A model generated the notes under the pieces. The model was not told the origin of the DNA, ran no database searches, and worked only from the letters and a program-made list of their open reading frames with translations. This document shows positions 43,986 through 55,819 of a stretch of 64,000 nucleotides of DNA, piece by piece. Origin of the DNA: Dysidea avara (Eukaryota > Porifera > Demospongiae > Dictyoceratida > Dysideidae). A program made the translations under genes and the position numbers. The DNA lies in NCBI RefSeq assembly GCF_963678975.1, contig NC_089276.1:2377445-2441444 (forward strand). Reading direction: 5' to 3'. Each line of letters opens with the position of its first letter. Within the stretch, counting starts at the first letter, position 1.

Positions 43986-45882
43986 CCTACAGAGCATGCA
44001 TAACAGATGTTGTCCTTTAAGCGTGATTATATAATCCTGATACACTACTGGCTGACTCCATTGATAATTATTACTTTGTGTGCATGTTCGTATGGGGCTG
44101 GAATGAAGGCTTCGTAATCTTTATACCTTCGAAGAGGGTTTGAAAAGCTTCATATCCATGGTTACAGTCTTATAAATTCAGTAAAAGTTGTGAAATATCA
44201 CCAAAATTTTATTGTGTGGTATAGCTGTATAGTATCTAAAGCCTGTATACTATTTTTATAGCTGCTACAATGAGTGTGCCCACAAGTCACCACATAGGCA
44301 TATACACAGTGCTGGCAATTATGCAAGAAGCTTTATAGGATTCAGAGACTTTACTAAATGCATGTCTGATCTGTACTATACAAGTATAAGAAAAAGTTAG
44401 GAATTTTCAGTATGAGTAGGGACTGTAATAAAAAGGACTGTCAAAGCAAACTTGAACACAACTCAACAACTGAGTGTATGCTTTTTAATCCCTACTTTAG
44501 CCATGTGCAACTAATAACAAATGGCTAAAGCAAGGATTAAAATGCATATACTCATTTGTTGAGTCATGTTCAATTTTGCTTTGCCAGCTTGTTTCAGTGC
44601 TTTTAATTGCAGTTCCTACTCATACCGAAAATTCCTAATTTTTTCTTACACTTGTTTGTGTACTCTTTTTTGTAAATGAATTTTATTTAGCACACAATTG
44701 TGTCTAGAGTGTGTTAATCACAGCAAAGAAAGGCACTGGCTTAGCTAGTTAACCTTGCTTAAAAGAAGCACACTAAAATACTTTTAAGCACGTACATTCT
44801 CGATGATGTACAAGAGTAACTAACTGCATGGTAAAGTAGATAACACAACACACTGTTTAAATCGGCACAAGCGTGAAACATTGGTGTAATCAGTGGGAAG
44901 CCATATACAGTACAATAGTGCATTCCAGCATAAATGTGGGCGAGTCTATAATTCCAGTAGACATTTAATATTGTGTTTGTCATTGGAACCATTCTCCCAA
45001 AGAAGTAACACAGTAGGTATAGGCAATTTACAGCTAGGTTTACAGCTAGCAAAGTCAGGTGACACGCCCTTTATTTAGCTAGTAGCTAGTGAACTGGTCA
45101 CGCCCTCTATTTAACCTGTGAGTACCTGTACAGTTGTACCCCCACCGGACCTTCTGTGATCCTTTTGCAGCATACAAGCATGTCCCTACCCATGGTGTAT
45201 CTCAAATAAAATCACGTGAGTGTTACAATTTGTTAAGTCATACGTGTTGATTGTACAGTACTGCTTACTGACTACTAATGGAAGCCATACAGATGAGCAA
45301 TGGCCAAGATAAAGAAAGATCAAAGCTAAAACTGTAACAGAATAGTGCTTAAAATTGTGAAAAGTTTTCTGCCTTGAAATTCTAGGCATTTCCACCAAAG
45401 AAGTAAGGCTGTAGCTGCAGCCAGTTTTCCACTACGCTTGACTGAATGAATCAGGCAGAAAGACAGTCAGTAGAATATTTGCTAAATAATTTTTTTTTAA
45501 ATATCGTAGCACCTCGTCAAAAACGCTTAGAGTTGTTCTAAAGACACATTTTGGCTTGTTTCTGCATGACCAATACTGCCAAGTGGTCGTGAAGGATTTG
45601 TGAAGATAAGTTTAAGTTGATTTCTTCATGGACCACGTCCACAAATCACCAATGTCCCTACTATGTCGTACTGTATGATACGTACGTAACAAGCACACCT
45701 CACGTATGGTTGCACTCTGGTATCACTACTTTTTGTCATCATGTGCTAGTGAATTCTGCTGCATGTACTGGATGTCCACAGCTATTATATGTTGTTTTGC
45801 ATAGGTTCCAATTTTTTTTGTTTGATTAAAATTAAATACAGCTAGGTAGTAGTGTATATATAGTTCTACATAATATTGTGTA

Positions 45883-46745
45883 ATGAATTTAAGGAAATGT
45901 GGTCTATTTGTAGGGAAATTTAAGAATTATGAAGTGTCTGATGATGTTGAAATTACGAATTGTAATAATAGTGACAAGCCTTTATCAAAATCAAAGATAC
46001 GACGTCAAAAACTAGACAGTAGAAAAACCATGAAGCATTTAGTATCCTTCAAACTTCCTTCTTTACAGTGCATATTGAGTGGAAAGTGGTTGAACGACAC
46101 TCACATTAATGCAGCAAGTCAGCTTCTAAAGGCTCAGTTTCCTTCTGTTTTGGGTTTACATGACACAAAGTATGGACAAGATTTGTCTTTTCCCAACACT
46201 GATAGCCCGTTTGTGCAGATTTTACATTCTAAAAATCACTGGTTGACAGTGGAAGGAGTAAACTCATCTTTAGTAAAAGTATATGATACCCCAGCATTGA
46301 AAATGTGCAAGCTCAAATTGCTGCAATTATACAGAGCTCCAGTAAGTCCATTAATTTTTAATTGGAGACAATGCAAGAACAGCTTGGAAGCAGTGACTGT
46401 GGATTATTTTCAATAGCATATGCAACTGAATTGTGTTTTGGAAATGATGTCTCTTGTTTGTGTTACTATCAAGACAAGTTAAGGCCTCATTTTGTAGAGT
46501 GTCTTAGATCAGAAAAATTGGTTCCATTTCCATCTAAGTCAATCAGAAGAAGAAAGGCCTTGCCCACCACACTTACTTTTGACATATACTGCTCTTGTCG
46601 TCTGCCAGAGTTGGTGGGAGGAGAACCAATGGCAGCATGTGAGAAATGTCACGAATGGTACCATCGTTCCTGTGAGAATATTCCCAAGGAAGTTTTCACT
46701 GAGAGCGATGTTCAGTGGGTTTGCAGTAAGTGTGTAAATGATTGA
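45883..46745 (+). CDS. Ulp1-like/PHD gene, duplicated contig copy (frameshifted)
   Basis: Same sequence as 37013-37875, with the same frame break near 46360-46373. A real ancient duplicate would be expected to have diverged somewhere; it has not in any part I compared. See the entry at 37013 for domains. Confidence 0.7.
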
Positions 46746-48440
46746 TGATTTTGAGTGACAACACTGCAAGGCGTATATAAACTCTAATACAAGTAACATG
46801 TTATTAGTTGTCTTTATGGTATGTATTATCAGTTTGAAAGCTTTATGTTATATTTTTATTTGTAAGTAAAGTGTGCCATCAATGTACGGTCACCAGGTAG
46901 CTTTGGATGCCAGCTGCAGCACGCTGAAATGTAATCCACTGTATTAACTTGCGTTCTGCATCATTATTACCTTAGACTCTCACCATATAGCATACAAAGT
47001 TTTTGTAGAATTTCATTAGGACTTGGTTTGGTGAGCAGCTCACAAAGTGCACAACAGCTCAGTATTTAGCACAGGTAACCATCCAAATGTATGAGTGTGT
47101 GTAGCAGGGATGGATCAAAAGGGACCCAAATTTAGTTGTAAATATGTGGTAACAAGTTTATGATGTAGCCACAGCTATGTATAGAATAGCCATATCTGAC
47201 CTTCGTCGGTAACTCCATAGCTATAACTGCAACCAGGCAAACGTATGTCTAGTAAAAATGCATAATAATGATTGCTCTATTAGAGTAGTTGACTGCTTTA
47301 TCAGAATAATGAAATTAAAGTGCAGATCACTACATATTTCACTCCTGCCTATTCTCAAGGGTACGGTGCTACGTTATGATCAATTTTTCCCATTCAAGAG
47401 TTTAAATGTTTTCATGGCTGCCTATCTGTTGTAAGGCAACCATTTATTTCATATTATTATTCAATTTTACATGTAACTGCATCTTGTAAATTTAAGAGTA
47501 AATTAACCAACATCAAAGTTAATTAATTGATGTATGACATACATATTTGTAACTGCACCAATGTCTTTGTGCACCATACTCTTTTTGAGGTATTGCACAA
47601 CACAATAAATAAAGTAAATCATATTGAGGATATATTGTGGTCTTCTGACAATCTGCAGCTGCACAGCTATAGTGAGAAAAGTCAGAACTGCTGATAGTAG
47701 CCTACATTGCTTATTAAAGTAATCATGCATGATACAGTAGAAATTTTGAAGCATTGTGCATTAATTAAAAGTGACTGCTCACTATAAAATATTTGCATGC
47801 TTTAGTTTGTTAGGCACTGAGGATAAGTTGCCAATTACCAACTGATTAATTACTATCACATCTTTGTATGCAATATTTATTTTAATTGTAGTATCTCTTG
47901 CAAATGTCTTACCTTGACATCAAGATGTCTGAGCTAAAAGAAACTATAATGCATATATAATGAACGATTTAACAGAACTCCGCCTGTTTCTGTAGATAAT
48001 TCATTTACTGGTAGTTAGGCTATAATACATTCCTATAATGCACAGATACAAACTTTTACACAAATTTTGCAGTAGCTGGTTTGTTACAAAAAATGAATAG
48101 TTCAGTATTCTCTTCTTAAATCTTCTATGCATTATATATGTGCTATTCTCAGTATGGAATTTCCATGACCTTAAAAATAGCTTATAATTATATCAAAATC
48201 AATATTTCATGCATGGCATGGACAAAGGCCATGCATGACATTCCCACAAACTTTAGACTATTATAGTATAACGTTCTAGGTCATTAATTAAAAGATATTC
48301 TGATAAAACAGTCAAGCATGAAGTTTCAACTATACTCTAATAGAACAATCACTAATAGCTACAAAAAATTTCTGTACTTTATCAATTAACTTTTATTTTG
48401 AGGGAATAAGTTAGCAAAAGGGGTTTAATTTAATTGCTGT

Positions 48441-48649
48441 CAGGGGCGGATCTAGGATTTTTGAAAGGGGATTTCCAGAGGTACACATCTGGAGGATTTG
48501 ATTGACTGTTCTATTAGAGTATCTCGATCTTATAAAGGTTTGCTGGATAGCTATTACTTAATGTTTGGACAGCTGTTCTGAAGCAAGCCCATCCTAGAGG
48601 GGTTTTTGGAAACCTCAGAAACCCCCCTCCACCCCTAAAACCGCCCCTG
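48441..48649. mobile_element. 5-bp-TSD MITE, duplicated contig copy
   Basis: Same as 39571-39779, offset 8,870. Confidence 0.75.
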
Positions 48650-48962
48650 GCTGTATAGCAGTCCTGACTTCTCAAAATCAAATAGCTAGCTTGCTAGCTG
48701 TGCAGCTGCAGATCGTCATAAGACTACAATAAACACTTAATATAATTTATTTTGTTGTTTGTTAGCATAAAACAGGTGAACACGTATAAATTTGCTCATA
48801 AATCCACCAAAAGTTGTATAGTTTCGTGTAGAATAGATGTCCGATGTTTGATTGCTCTACACGCGATAATATATTCAACGATTGCTCGGGCGTGGCTTTG
48901 AGTAATTAGCTAATATTTGGTATGCTGAACCTTAGGTGACTACTCTTACTAATTACCAAGTT

Positions 48963-50449
48963 TAGGGTCCGCAATCCGAAAAATCTACTTTCACAAATCA
49001 ATCCCCTACCATTGTGGGATGTTCATTGTAGTATCCCATTGCTAGATCCACCATGAAACCGGAGGCACGATTGTTGTCTTCACAGAACTATCGATTTTAG
49101 TATTTCGTGAGATGCAAAAATTATTTTAAAATTTCGTGCTCCACACAAACAACAGGATAGAACCTGCTGCTTAGCTAGGTATTATCTAGAGTTAATGTAG
49201 TTAAAAAGTACGCACAGTAATACGCAAATGATTCACTGGGTTACCGGCACAGGGTTGCTTTCTCTCAAAAAGCAGAAAACAAAATACGAATTTTCAAATT
49301 CAAACTGCCCTACCAGCCAAGATAAGAAAAGCCAACTCTTCCTCATAGTGATGTGATAAGGTTGGATGCATAGTCTGTCTATGCTGTTAGTCTGGAAAGG
49401 ATCTGAGACTTCTCACCATCTGGGTGAAGAACGTCAAAATTTTCGTGCATCATTTCAAGGGATTCTCTCAATGGTACCAAAGTGCTTTCCAGTACTTCTG
49501 ATGCCACACCGGTCACTTAATTTTGATTAGAATGATGATAAAAGATGGTTCAAAACGTTTGGTAGTAGTAGTAGTTGGTATTTCTGTGATTTCATATGAT
49601 GCAGTATACCAGCAGCTCACCAGGAGCTCCACCCAGCTCGAATCAAAAATGAAAGATTTTGTGCATTTTTCGGTTTGTTTTGGGATGTTTTGCAGCATAA
49701 TGGTGATGTAGGGTGATCTAGTGAAGATTTGAAGCTGCTGTGGAGCGTGAGAGGTGAAGTCAATTTTGGACGATTTTGCTGCCTCCCTTGATGCATAGCT
49801 TAGAGCGAGACGTGGAAGCTGTGGATGAAGCAATAATTGACAACCGCTATTATCAGACGTTCAGGGACATCTTTTGCCATAGTTTTAGTCTATAATTAAT
49901 GATTTTTGAGGCTGCAGAAGCGCTGGAAATGGCTAGAAAGTGCGACACAATTCTTTGATGCTGCAGAAAATTTTGACGCTCGTCACCCAGATGGTGAGAA
50001 GTCTCAGATCTTTTCCAAACAAACAGCATAGACGGACTATGCACCCAACCGTATCGAAACACTATGAGGAATAGTTGGCTTCTCTTGCCCTGGGTGGTAG
50101 GACAGTTTGAATTCGAAACTTCGTATTTCTTTGTCTGTTTTTTCAAAGAAAGCAACCCTGTGCCGGGCACCCAGCAAATCATTTACTTATTTCTGTGCGT
50201 AGTTTTCAACTACAACAACTCTGGATACAATGTGGCTAAGTAGCAAGTTTCATCCGGTCCTTTGTGTGGAGCACGAAATTTTAAAAGTAAATCTTGCATC
50301 TTGTGAGATACTGAAAATGATATTTCTGTGAAGACAACAATCGTGCCTCCGGTTTCATGGTGGATCAAGCAATGGGATACTACAATGAACACCCCACAAT
50401 GGTAGGGGGATTGATTTGTAGAAATTGATTTTTCGGATTGCGGACCCTA
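48963..50449. mobile_element. Element A3, duplicated contig copy
   Basis: Same as 40093-41579, offset 8,870. The pogo right end then finishes at 50715, with TA at 50716-50717. Confidence 0.75.
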
Positions 50450-50715
50450 CCAAGTTGCATTGAGATCTGTGCATATACTGGGCTTTGCGAGCTACAGTCC
50501 GAAAATTCATACTTTTGGCCAAAACTGCATGCGATTCGGACAACCACTTAATGGTAGGCCAAACCCACAGTCCTTGATGGAATTCTACAAAACTTGGTGT
50601 GCTGGATGGTGATGGTCTAAGGTAATAACAATGCAAAATTCAACTTGATAGATTCTGTAGTTTCTGTGTACTGGCGTCCGAAAACACCTGGTGGCCGAAC
50701 ATCGGTGGCTTACTC

Positions 50716-50936
50716 TACACCACATCAGTTTGTGAGGGGCTGTTAATTATGTAGTCGGGTAGGAAAATTAGCATTTGTTGTAAGGTTGAACAGTTTTTAG
50801 TGAAACCAAACTGAGAACAACTAATATATTTACTAATGTGAGTGATAATTTTGTTGTAGATTAGTCTTTCAAGAACTTTAGATGTGTTGGATAGGAGCGA
50901 GATGGGACGATAATTTCTTACAGAACAATGGTCGCA
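50716..50936 (-). pseudogene. LINE2 reverse transcriptase, N-terminal part
   Basis: Reads VRNYRPISLLSNTSKVLERL, then ISKYISCSQFGF, then up to QTDVVY at the TA junction, with the frame intact. It is the missing first part of the RT seen at 30253-31425. Bases 41846-41986 carry the same 3' portion at the end of the left contig. The coding match begins at about 50936, the 5' truncation point. Confidence 0.75.
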
Positions 50937-51378
50937 TTAGAGACATACTTCTATATTTAGCCTAGATTACTCGCGTGATAGAACATTTTTGAATCTAAAA
51001 AGAGGGACCCGCTTCTCCGCGGCAGGAGTCACAACTCAGAAGTGACAAAGGAGACCAGATGACGCTACGAACCTACTGCCTACGAGGTGATAAAGTGTTA
51101 GCTAAATAAATGTACCTGTTCTATACCATATGCGTATTTTGTACCATACGCGTATGGTACATACCATACGCGTATACGCGTACGGTACAACCATACGCGT
51201 ATGGTACGGAAAATCGTACCATCTGAGTATAGCTAACCTGGTATGCGTACAATATCAAGCATGCAGAAGGTTTTTGCACTGCCGTACCTATTGACTACGC
51301 CTGATGGCACTCTGCTTTCATTTCTGTTCGGGGAAGAGGGGGGGGGGGGGGGAGGAGCTAGTCTTTCTGTTCAGTGAA

Positions 51379-51407
51379 GATCGAGATACTCTAATAGAGC
51401 AATCATA
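51379..51407 (+). repeat. D repeat copy in B2
   Basis: GATCGAGATACTCTAATAGA followed by GCAATCA. It follows a G homopolymer (about 51339-51351). Confidence 0.7.
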
Positions 51408-52152
51408 TATTTTGTTATTATTATATAATTGCAAGACCTCGCACAACGAGTATAAATGCAATATACAAATCAAAATATGTAGCTACAGCTAACTAATTAC
51501 AATTTTACAGTTCATTTATAAGGTTGTTAAACACGGTGATATAGATGAAGCTTCAAAAGTCTCTGGTTGCAAGTTGTTCCATATAGCAGTGGAAGGAAAA
51601 AAGCTGAATTTATATTTATATGTGTCAATTCTAGTGAATGGCAGGGTAAGTTGATCTGATTATAGCTATTCTATTCTCTAGAGCTAAGATCAATTTAGCT
51701 TTACTGCAATTAAGATATAATTTACTTTACTGCATGATGCAAACCTATTTAAAATAAAGCATTCCTTAAAATAAAAGAATAACATGATATCTCGCATGAC
51801 TATATATAAGTGATGAAACTGACATCTTGATTTAGGACAATATATGATAAAAACAATCATGAATTCATCACACTGTTGGCAGATCCAGTCTTGAATTGTG
51901 TTAAGTCCTGCTGATCTGGTAGGATCTGATGAAATTCTACATTGTCAAAACTAATAAAGGTCAATCATCTGGGTTGGAAGCTTTACGAAAAACATGATAA
52001 CACCTATAGCTACAATGGATCATGAATGGATCATGAATCCTCTTATTGGATTCATGATCCATTGTTGATAAAATGAAAATTCAAAAACTAGGCCATTATT
52101 ACAAATGCTAATCCTCCTTCATATCTATAATAGAGTTAATGATGTAATGTAA

Positions 52153-54210
52153 TCGTTCCAACTCCAAATTACCATGGATAAACAGAGAAATAAAGAGGGA
52201 TATGAAGAGACGTAAACAATTATACAACATAGCTAAAAGAACCAAATCTAGTAATGACTGGAATGCCTATCGCAAGATTAAAAACTCTATAAATAGCAAG
52301 ATTAAAGTAGCACACAATAATTATTTTAATAGAATGTTTGACAACTCATTTAATGGAAATCGTAGACAATTTTGGAAGTATATTAGAGCAAAACGTAAGG
52401 ACTACCATAATATCTCCACCCTAATTGTAGATGGTGAATCTATCTCAGATACAAAGAGTAAAGCCAATGCATTAAACAACTATTTTGAGTCAGTCTTCAC
52501 TAAAGAAAACTTATCTAATATCCCTTCCATGAATGGTTGCAACAACCCTGTGAATGCTCTGCCTACTATGCCAAGTATTACATTTTCAGTGGCTGGTATC
52601 CAACATCAATTATCCCTATTAGATACCAACAAAGCCAGTGGGCCAGACAACATTCATCCATATATCTTGAAGAATTGTGCAAACGAAATATCTCCTATAC
52701 TGCAAGTTATATTCACTCAATCACTAGACACAGGTATACAACCTTCCGATTGGCTCATGGCCAATGTATGTCCAGTTTTCAAGAAAGGAAACCGTACTAG
52801 TACCGCAAACTACCAACCAATATCATTGACTTCTGTATGCTCCAAAACTATGGAACATATTATATATCATTCCATAATGAATCATTTAAACTCAAATAGC
52901 ATTCTCATTGATACCCAGCACGGCTTCAGATCCCAGCACTCTTGTGTTACCCAACTTATTTCACTGATAGAAGACTTGTCACATGCTCTAGACCAACAGA
53001 AACAAACCGATGTCATTCTCCTTGACTTTGCTAAAGCGTTTGATAGTGTCCCACATCAAAGACTATTAGTTAAATTAAGACACTATGGTATCAACGATCA
53101 CATCTGTCAGTGGGTCAATACTTGGCTGACCAGAAGGTCACAGCAAGTAGCTTTGGACGGTACTTTTTCTGACTCGATAGCTGTTCACTCAGGAGTCCCT
53201 CAAGGGACGGTTCTCGGCCCTTTGATGTTTCTTCTATACATTAATGATATAACAGAACATGTAAATTCGCCACTACGGTTATTTGCTGATGACTGTTTAC
53301 TTTACAGAATTATCACCACCAAGGAGGATGCCATTCAACTTCAGCATGATCTTGATCAACTACACGAATGGGCAACTAAGTGGCAATTAAGATTCAATGT
53401 AACCAAATGTACTATTATGCGGTTTACCAGATCATTATCACCAATCATTTTCAACTACAAGCTAAACAATCACAACTTGGGTACATCAAACCAACACTCC
53501 TACCTTGGTGTTATATTGGATAACAAACTATCATGGTCTCCACATATTAGTAATATAGCTGCTAAGGCCAATAGAACATTAAACTTCTTGAAACGCAATC
53601 TGAGTTGCTGCTCGTCTAACATCAAAGCAACAGCCTACCTTACGATAGTACGACCGTCAATGGAATACGCTGCAGTCATCTGGGACCCATACCACCATAA
53701 CAATATTCAACAGCTAGAGAAAGTACAGCGTAGGGCAGCTAGATGGGTCCTAAATGATTTCAATCGATTCAGTTCAGTCACAGCTATGTTACAGCATCTT
53801 TCTTGGCCAAGCCTTCAGCTGAGACGTAAAATATCCAGATTACAAGCACTTTTTAAAATTATACATCAAGATTATTCACTGTCAATTCCTCCTCATTTTA
53901 TTTCAATGACAAGATCCACCAGACTATATCACCCACATCATTTTATTCTACCAAATTCATCTACCTATTCATACCAACAGAGCTTTTTCTCCAGATCAAT
54001 TAAGGATTGGAACAACTTACCATCTTCCATCATTGAGAGCAACAATATTGACTCTTTTTCAGCGGAACTGCAAACATTGTATGGAACCCAATAACTGTAA
54101 TCTTTGTAACTACGTAGCTAAATTCATTTTATGATTGCTTTTTTTTTCCTGAGCATATCAGCTGTGCTGTCTGCTCAGTAACAATAATAATAATAATAAT
54201 AATAGTAATG
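52153..54210 (+). mobile_element. LINE3: 5'-truncated LINE in B2
   Basis: Begins in the linker between endonuclease and RT (KLPWINREIKRD) and ends with an ATA/TAA microsatellite (about 54180-54205). B1 shows the empty site: its sequence passes directly from AATGTAAT to GATGTGACATG. A duplication of GTAAT is possible. Confidence 0.8.
52202..54094 (+). CDS. LINE3 reverse transcriptase (no endonuclease)
   Basis: 630 residues, uninterrupted: NYQPISLTSVCSKTMEHII, QHGFRSQHSC, LDFAKAFDSVPHQRLL, SGVPQGTVLGPLMFLLYIND and the catalytic LFADDCLLY, then the C-terminal thumb and tail shared with LINE1. The endonuclease was lost by 5' truncation, a common result of incomplete reverse transcription, so it cannot move on its own. 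The frame is open slightly upstream of the first ATG (from about 52165). An intact RT frame in a truncated copy suggests a fairly recent insertion. Confidence 0.85.
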   Translation: MKRRKQLYNIAKRTKSSNDWNAYRKIKNSINSKIKVAHNNYFNRMFDNSFNGNRRQFWKYIRAKRKDYHNISTLIVDGESISDTKSKANALNNYFESVFTKENLSNIPSMNGCNNPVNALPTMPSITFSVAGIQHQLSLLDTNKASGPDNIHPYILKNCANEISPILQVIFTQSLDTGIQPSDWLMANVCPVFKKGNRTSTANYQPISLTSVCSKTMEHIIYHSIMNHLNSNSILIDTQHGFRSQHSCVTQLISLIEDLSHALDQQKQTDVILLDFAKAFDSVPHQRLLVKLRHYGINDHICQWVNTWLTRRSQQVALDGTFSDSIAVHSGVPQGTVLGPLMFLLYINDITEHVNSPLRLFADDCLLYRIITTKEDAIQLQHDLDQLHEWATKWQLRFNVTKCTIMRFTRSLSPIIFNYKLNNHNLGTSNQHSYLGVILDNKLSWSPHISNIAAKANRTLNFLKRNLSCCSSNIKATAYLTIVRPSMEYAAVIWDPYHHNNIQQLEKVQRRAARWVLNDFNRFSSVTAMLQHLSWPSLQLRRKISRLQALFKIIHQDYSLSIPPHFISMTRSTRLYHPHHFILPNSSTYSYQQSFFSRSIKDWNNLPSSIIESNNIDSFSAELQTLYGTQ

Positions 54211-54614
54211 ATGTGACATGATGTAATATAATGTAATTTATGCATACCTGTAACATTAATATTGTGTACTGTAGTTGTAAGAGTTAGTTGTTATTGTGTA
54301 CTTTCAGTTATTGATTAATAATATTATATACAGTAGTTTGTTTTGCCTATAAATGGTCTGCCTACACTTCCCTATTAGAACAATACCCACACATAATATT
54401 TATGTGTTTACAAATACTCCTGAAGATAGCCAAAGATTAGTACAATAATTAAAAGCTATATATATAGAGCGATATTACCCAAAACTCTACTAGGGGTTTC
54501 TCTATGCTTGTATATATGAACTTTGTAAAAATGTGTTTGGGTTTAAAGGTGCCCAATTATCCCTTCAACTGATACGCGTACGGTACAAAATACGCATATG
54601 GTATAGAACATACC

Positions 54615-55140
54615 TACCAAGTTTATTTTATCGAGTCAATCACACTGGACCTTTGTACGTTCGGCAGTGCAGTCTGTTTTTACTTTGTCAGTCAGTCAGG
54701 TGGATCAGTCAAGCTTACAAGTTCTGATAGCAAGACAGGTGGGATTTCGTGCAATACATGGCATTTGAATTTCGCCGAGTGAAGTGAGTGAATACGTAAT
54801 CCTGTCAGCAGAGTGCTAGGACTGCAGCACAGCTAGGCTGTGGCTAATGTAAAGTAACTTGTATTTGCACTAAAGTATTAACTCTACTGGACTGTGGGTG
54901 AATTTGTTGGAGTACAGTTGTGGCACGTGCGAAGATGCTCGACGAATATAGCTACCTCGATTGGAAGCAGTCAGTACTGAAGTAGTTACGTAGCTAGTTA
55001 TTTAGGTTGTAATAATACAACACTGTATGTTGGCTAGCCCACCATTGGGTCATTAGCCGTTTTTGCAATCATGAATGATTTTGAGTGTTTTGTGGGGGCA
55101 TGCGTGCCCCTCCATCACCTTCTGGCTAGCTACGCCCCTG
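54615..55140. other. Right end of element C, no gene
   Basis: Ends with CTGGCTAGCTACGCCCCTG at 55140. No reading frame of interest. Confidence 0.5.
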
Positions 55141-55553
55141 CGGCGCAGTTGCTGCTCTGCTTGTCCTGTGCTCCAGAGGAAGAAACATTTTGTCTGTCAC
55201 CAAAAAGCTGCACAGATCGTGCTGCCACCAGAAACTGACCAATAAAATCAAACCACCAATACTTTGAGTTGATGATAGACTACTTGAACAATGTTGAGAG
55301 TGAATATCGTAGCATACGAAGAACCCTACGAACCGCTGCAACGAAAAATCACGTGATTTTAAGACATTTGTATCGTTTTCTACCAGAAGAAAGTGACAAA
55401 CTTGGCTGCCACGCTGGTGTTATTTAAGTTACGCTTAGCCTAACACATGACAATAGTTAGGTAGTTGATTGGAGGATATCGATTTTTCGCGTTGCGGACC
55501 CTAGCTATGAAGAAGAAAGGAAGAAGGCTATGAAGAAGAGAGAATGTAATTGC

Positions 55554-55802
55554 TGTATTGTGAAGCTAGTTGCTGTGTTACTCGCAGTTATTACCAATAG
55601 CCAGTTAGTTAACACAATAAATAGCAGAATAATAAATAGTAAGTACAACACACAATATATATAGAGACAACCATACAACTACACATGGTGTCATACATCA
55701 TTACAGTATAAGTCAATTATAGCTAGCTAATACATTACACTTATAAGAAGGTTACATACAAAGTATGTGTGTGCATGTTGTTCAGTATTGGATCACACCA
55801 CA
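55554..55802 (-). repeat. 3' LTR of the gypsy element
   Basis: 249 bp, TG...CA ends. On the minus strand it starts TGTGGTGTGATCCAATACTG. Confidence 0.85.
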
Positions 55803-55815
55803 TCTTCCTTTCTTA
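55803..55815 (-). promoter_or_regulatory. Polypurine tract
   Basis: On the minus strand AGAAAGGAAGA lies directly before the 3' LTR, as needed for plus-strand priming. Confidence 0.6.
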
Positions 55816-55819
55816 AGTC

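Larger units (their letters stand above)
42187..50856 (+). repeat. 8,670-bp block repeated across the assembly gap (copy 2)
   Basis: Offset from copy 1 is exactly 8,870. It continues into unique LINE2 sequence at 50857, which is what must follow copy 1 in a single true locus. Confidence 0.9.
30113..50936 (-). mobile_element. LINE2: 5'-truncated LINE split by the pogo transposon
   Basis: The 3' tail is an ATT microsatellite (30113-30135). RT coding sequence runs from the stop at 30253 to 31425, breaks at a TA, and resumes at 41846 (equivalently 50716 in the second contig), continuing to about 50936 where the RT starts abruptly at NYRPISL. The endonuclease is missing. The break restores exactly when the TA-flanked transposon is removed. 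Confidence 0.8.
51117..54610. mobile_element. Element B2: 4-bp TSD TACC, contains LINE3
   Basis: Starts TGTTCTATACCATATGCGTA and ends TACGCATATGGTATAGAACA. TACC flanks it at 51113-51116 and 54611-54614. Without LINE3 it is about 1.4 kb. Both ends carry the ACCATACGCGTATGGT palindromes. Inverse orientation relative to B1. No coding sequence of its own recognised. Confidence 0.8.
29901..55140. mobile_element. Element C: large hAT-like element, 8-bp TSD CGGCGCAG
   Basis: Left end CAGAGGCGTAGCTAAGGGG; right end, reverse-complemented, CAGGGGCGTAGCTAGCC. The 8-mer CGGCGCAG flanks it exactly (29893-29900 and 55141-55148), and A2 resumes across it in register. In this assembly it spans 25.2 kb; without the presumed false duplication it is about 16.4 kb. 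Most of that is later insertions: LINE2 with the pogo transposon, and B2 with LINE3. The element's own sequence (about 29901-30112, 50937-51112 and 54615-55140) is short and carries no transposase, so it is non-autonomous. Confidence 0.8.
26726..55503. mobile_element. hAT-like fold-back element A2 (split twice)
   Basis: Left end at 26726 (TAGGGTCCGCAACGCGAAAA) and right end at 55503 (GCGGACCCTA). Three pieces, 26726-27661, 29639-29900 and 55149-55503, join in the order seen in A1 and sum to about 1,554 bp. The breaks are filled by an unknown insert (27662-29638) and element C (29901-55140). Only 10 bp separate it from A1. The outer flanks (TATATGA left, GCTATGA right) agree at 5 of 7 positions. 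Confidence 0.75.

Noticed and set aside
42252..46745. A second, paralogous transposase plus Ulp1-PHD pair
   Set aside because: Identical to the first set with edges exactly at the N gap, so most likely the same locus assembled twice.
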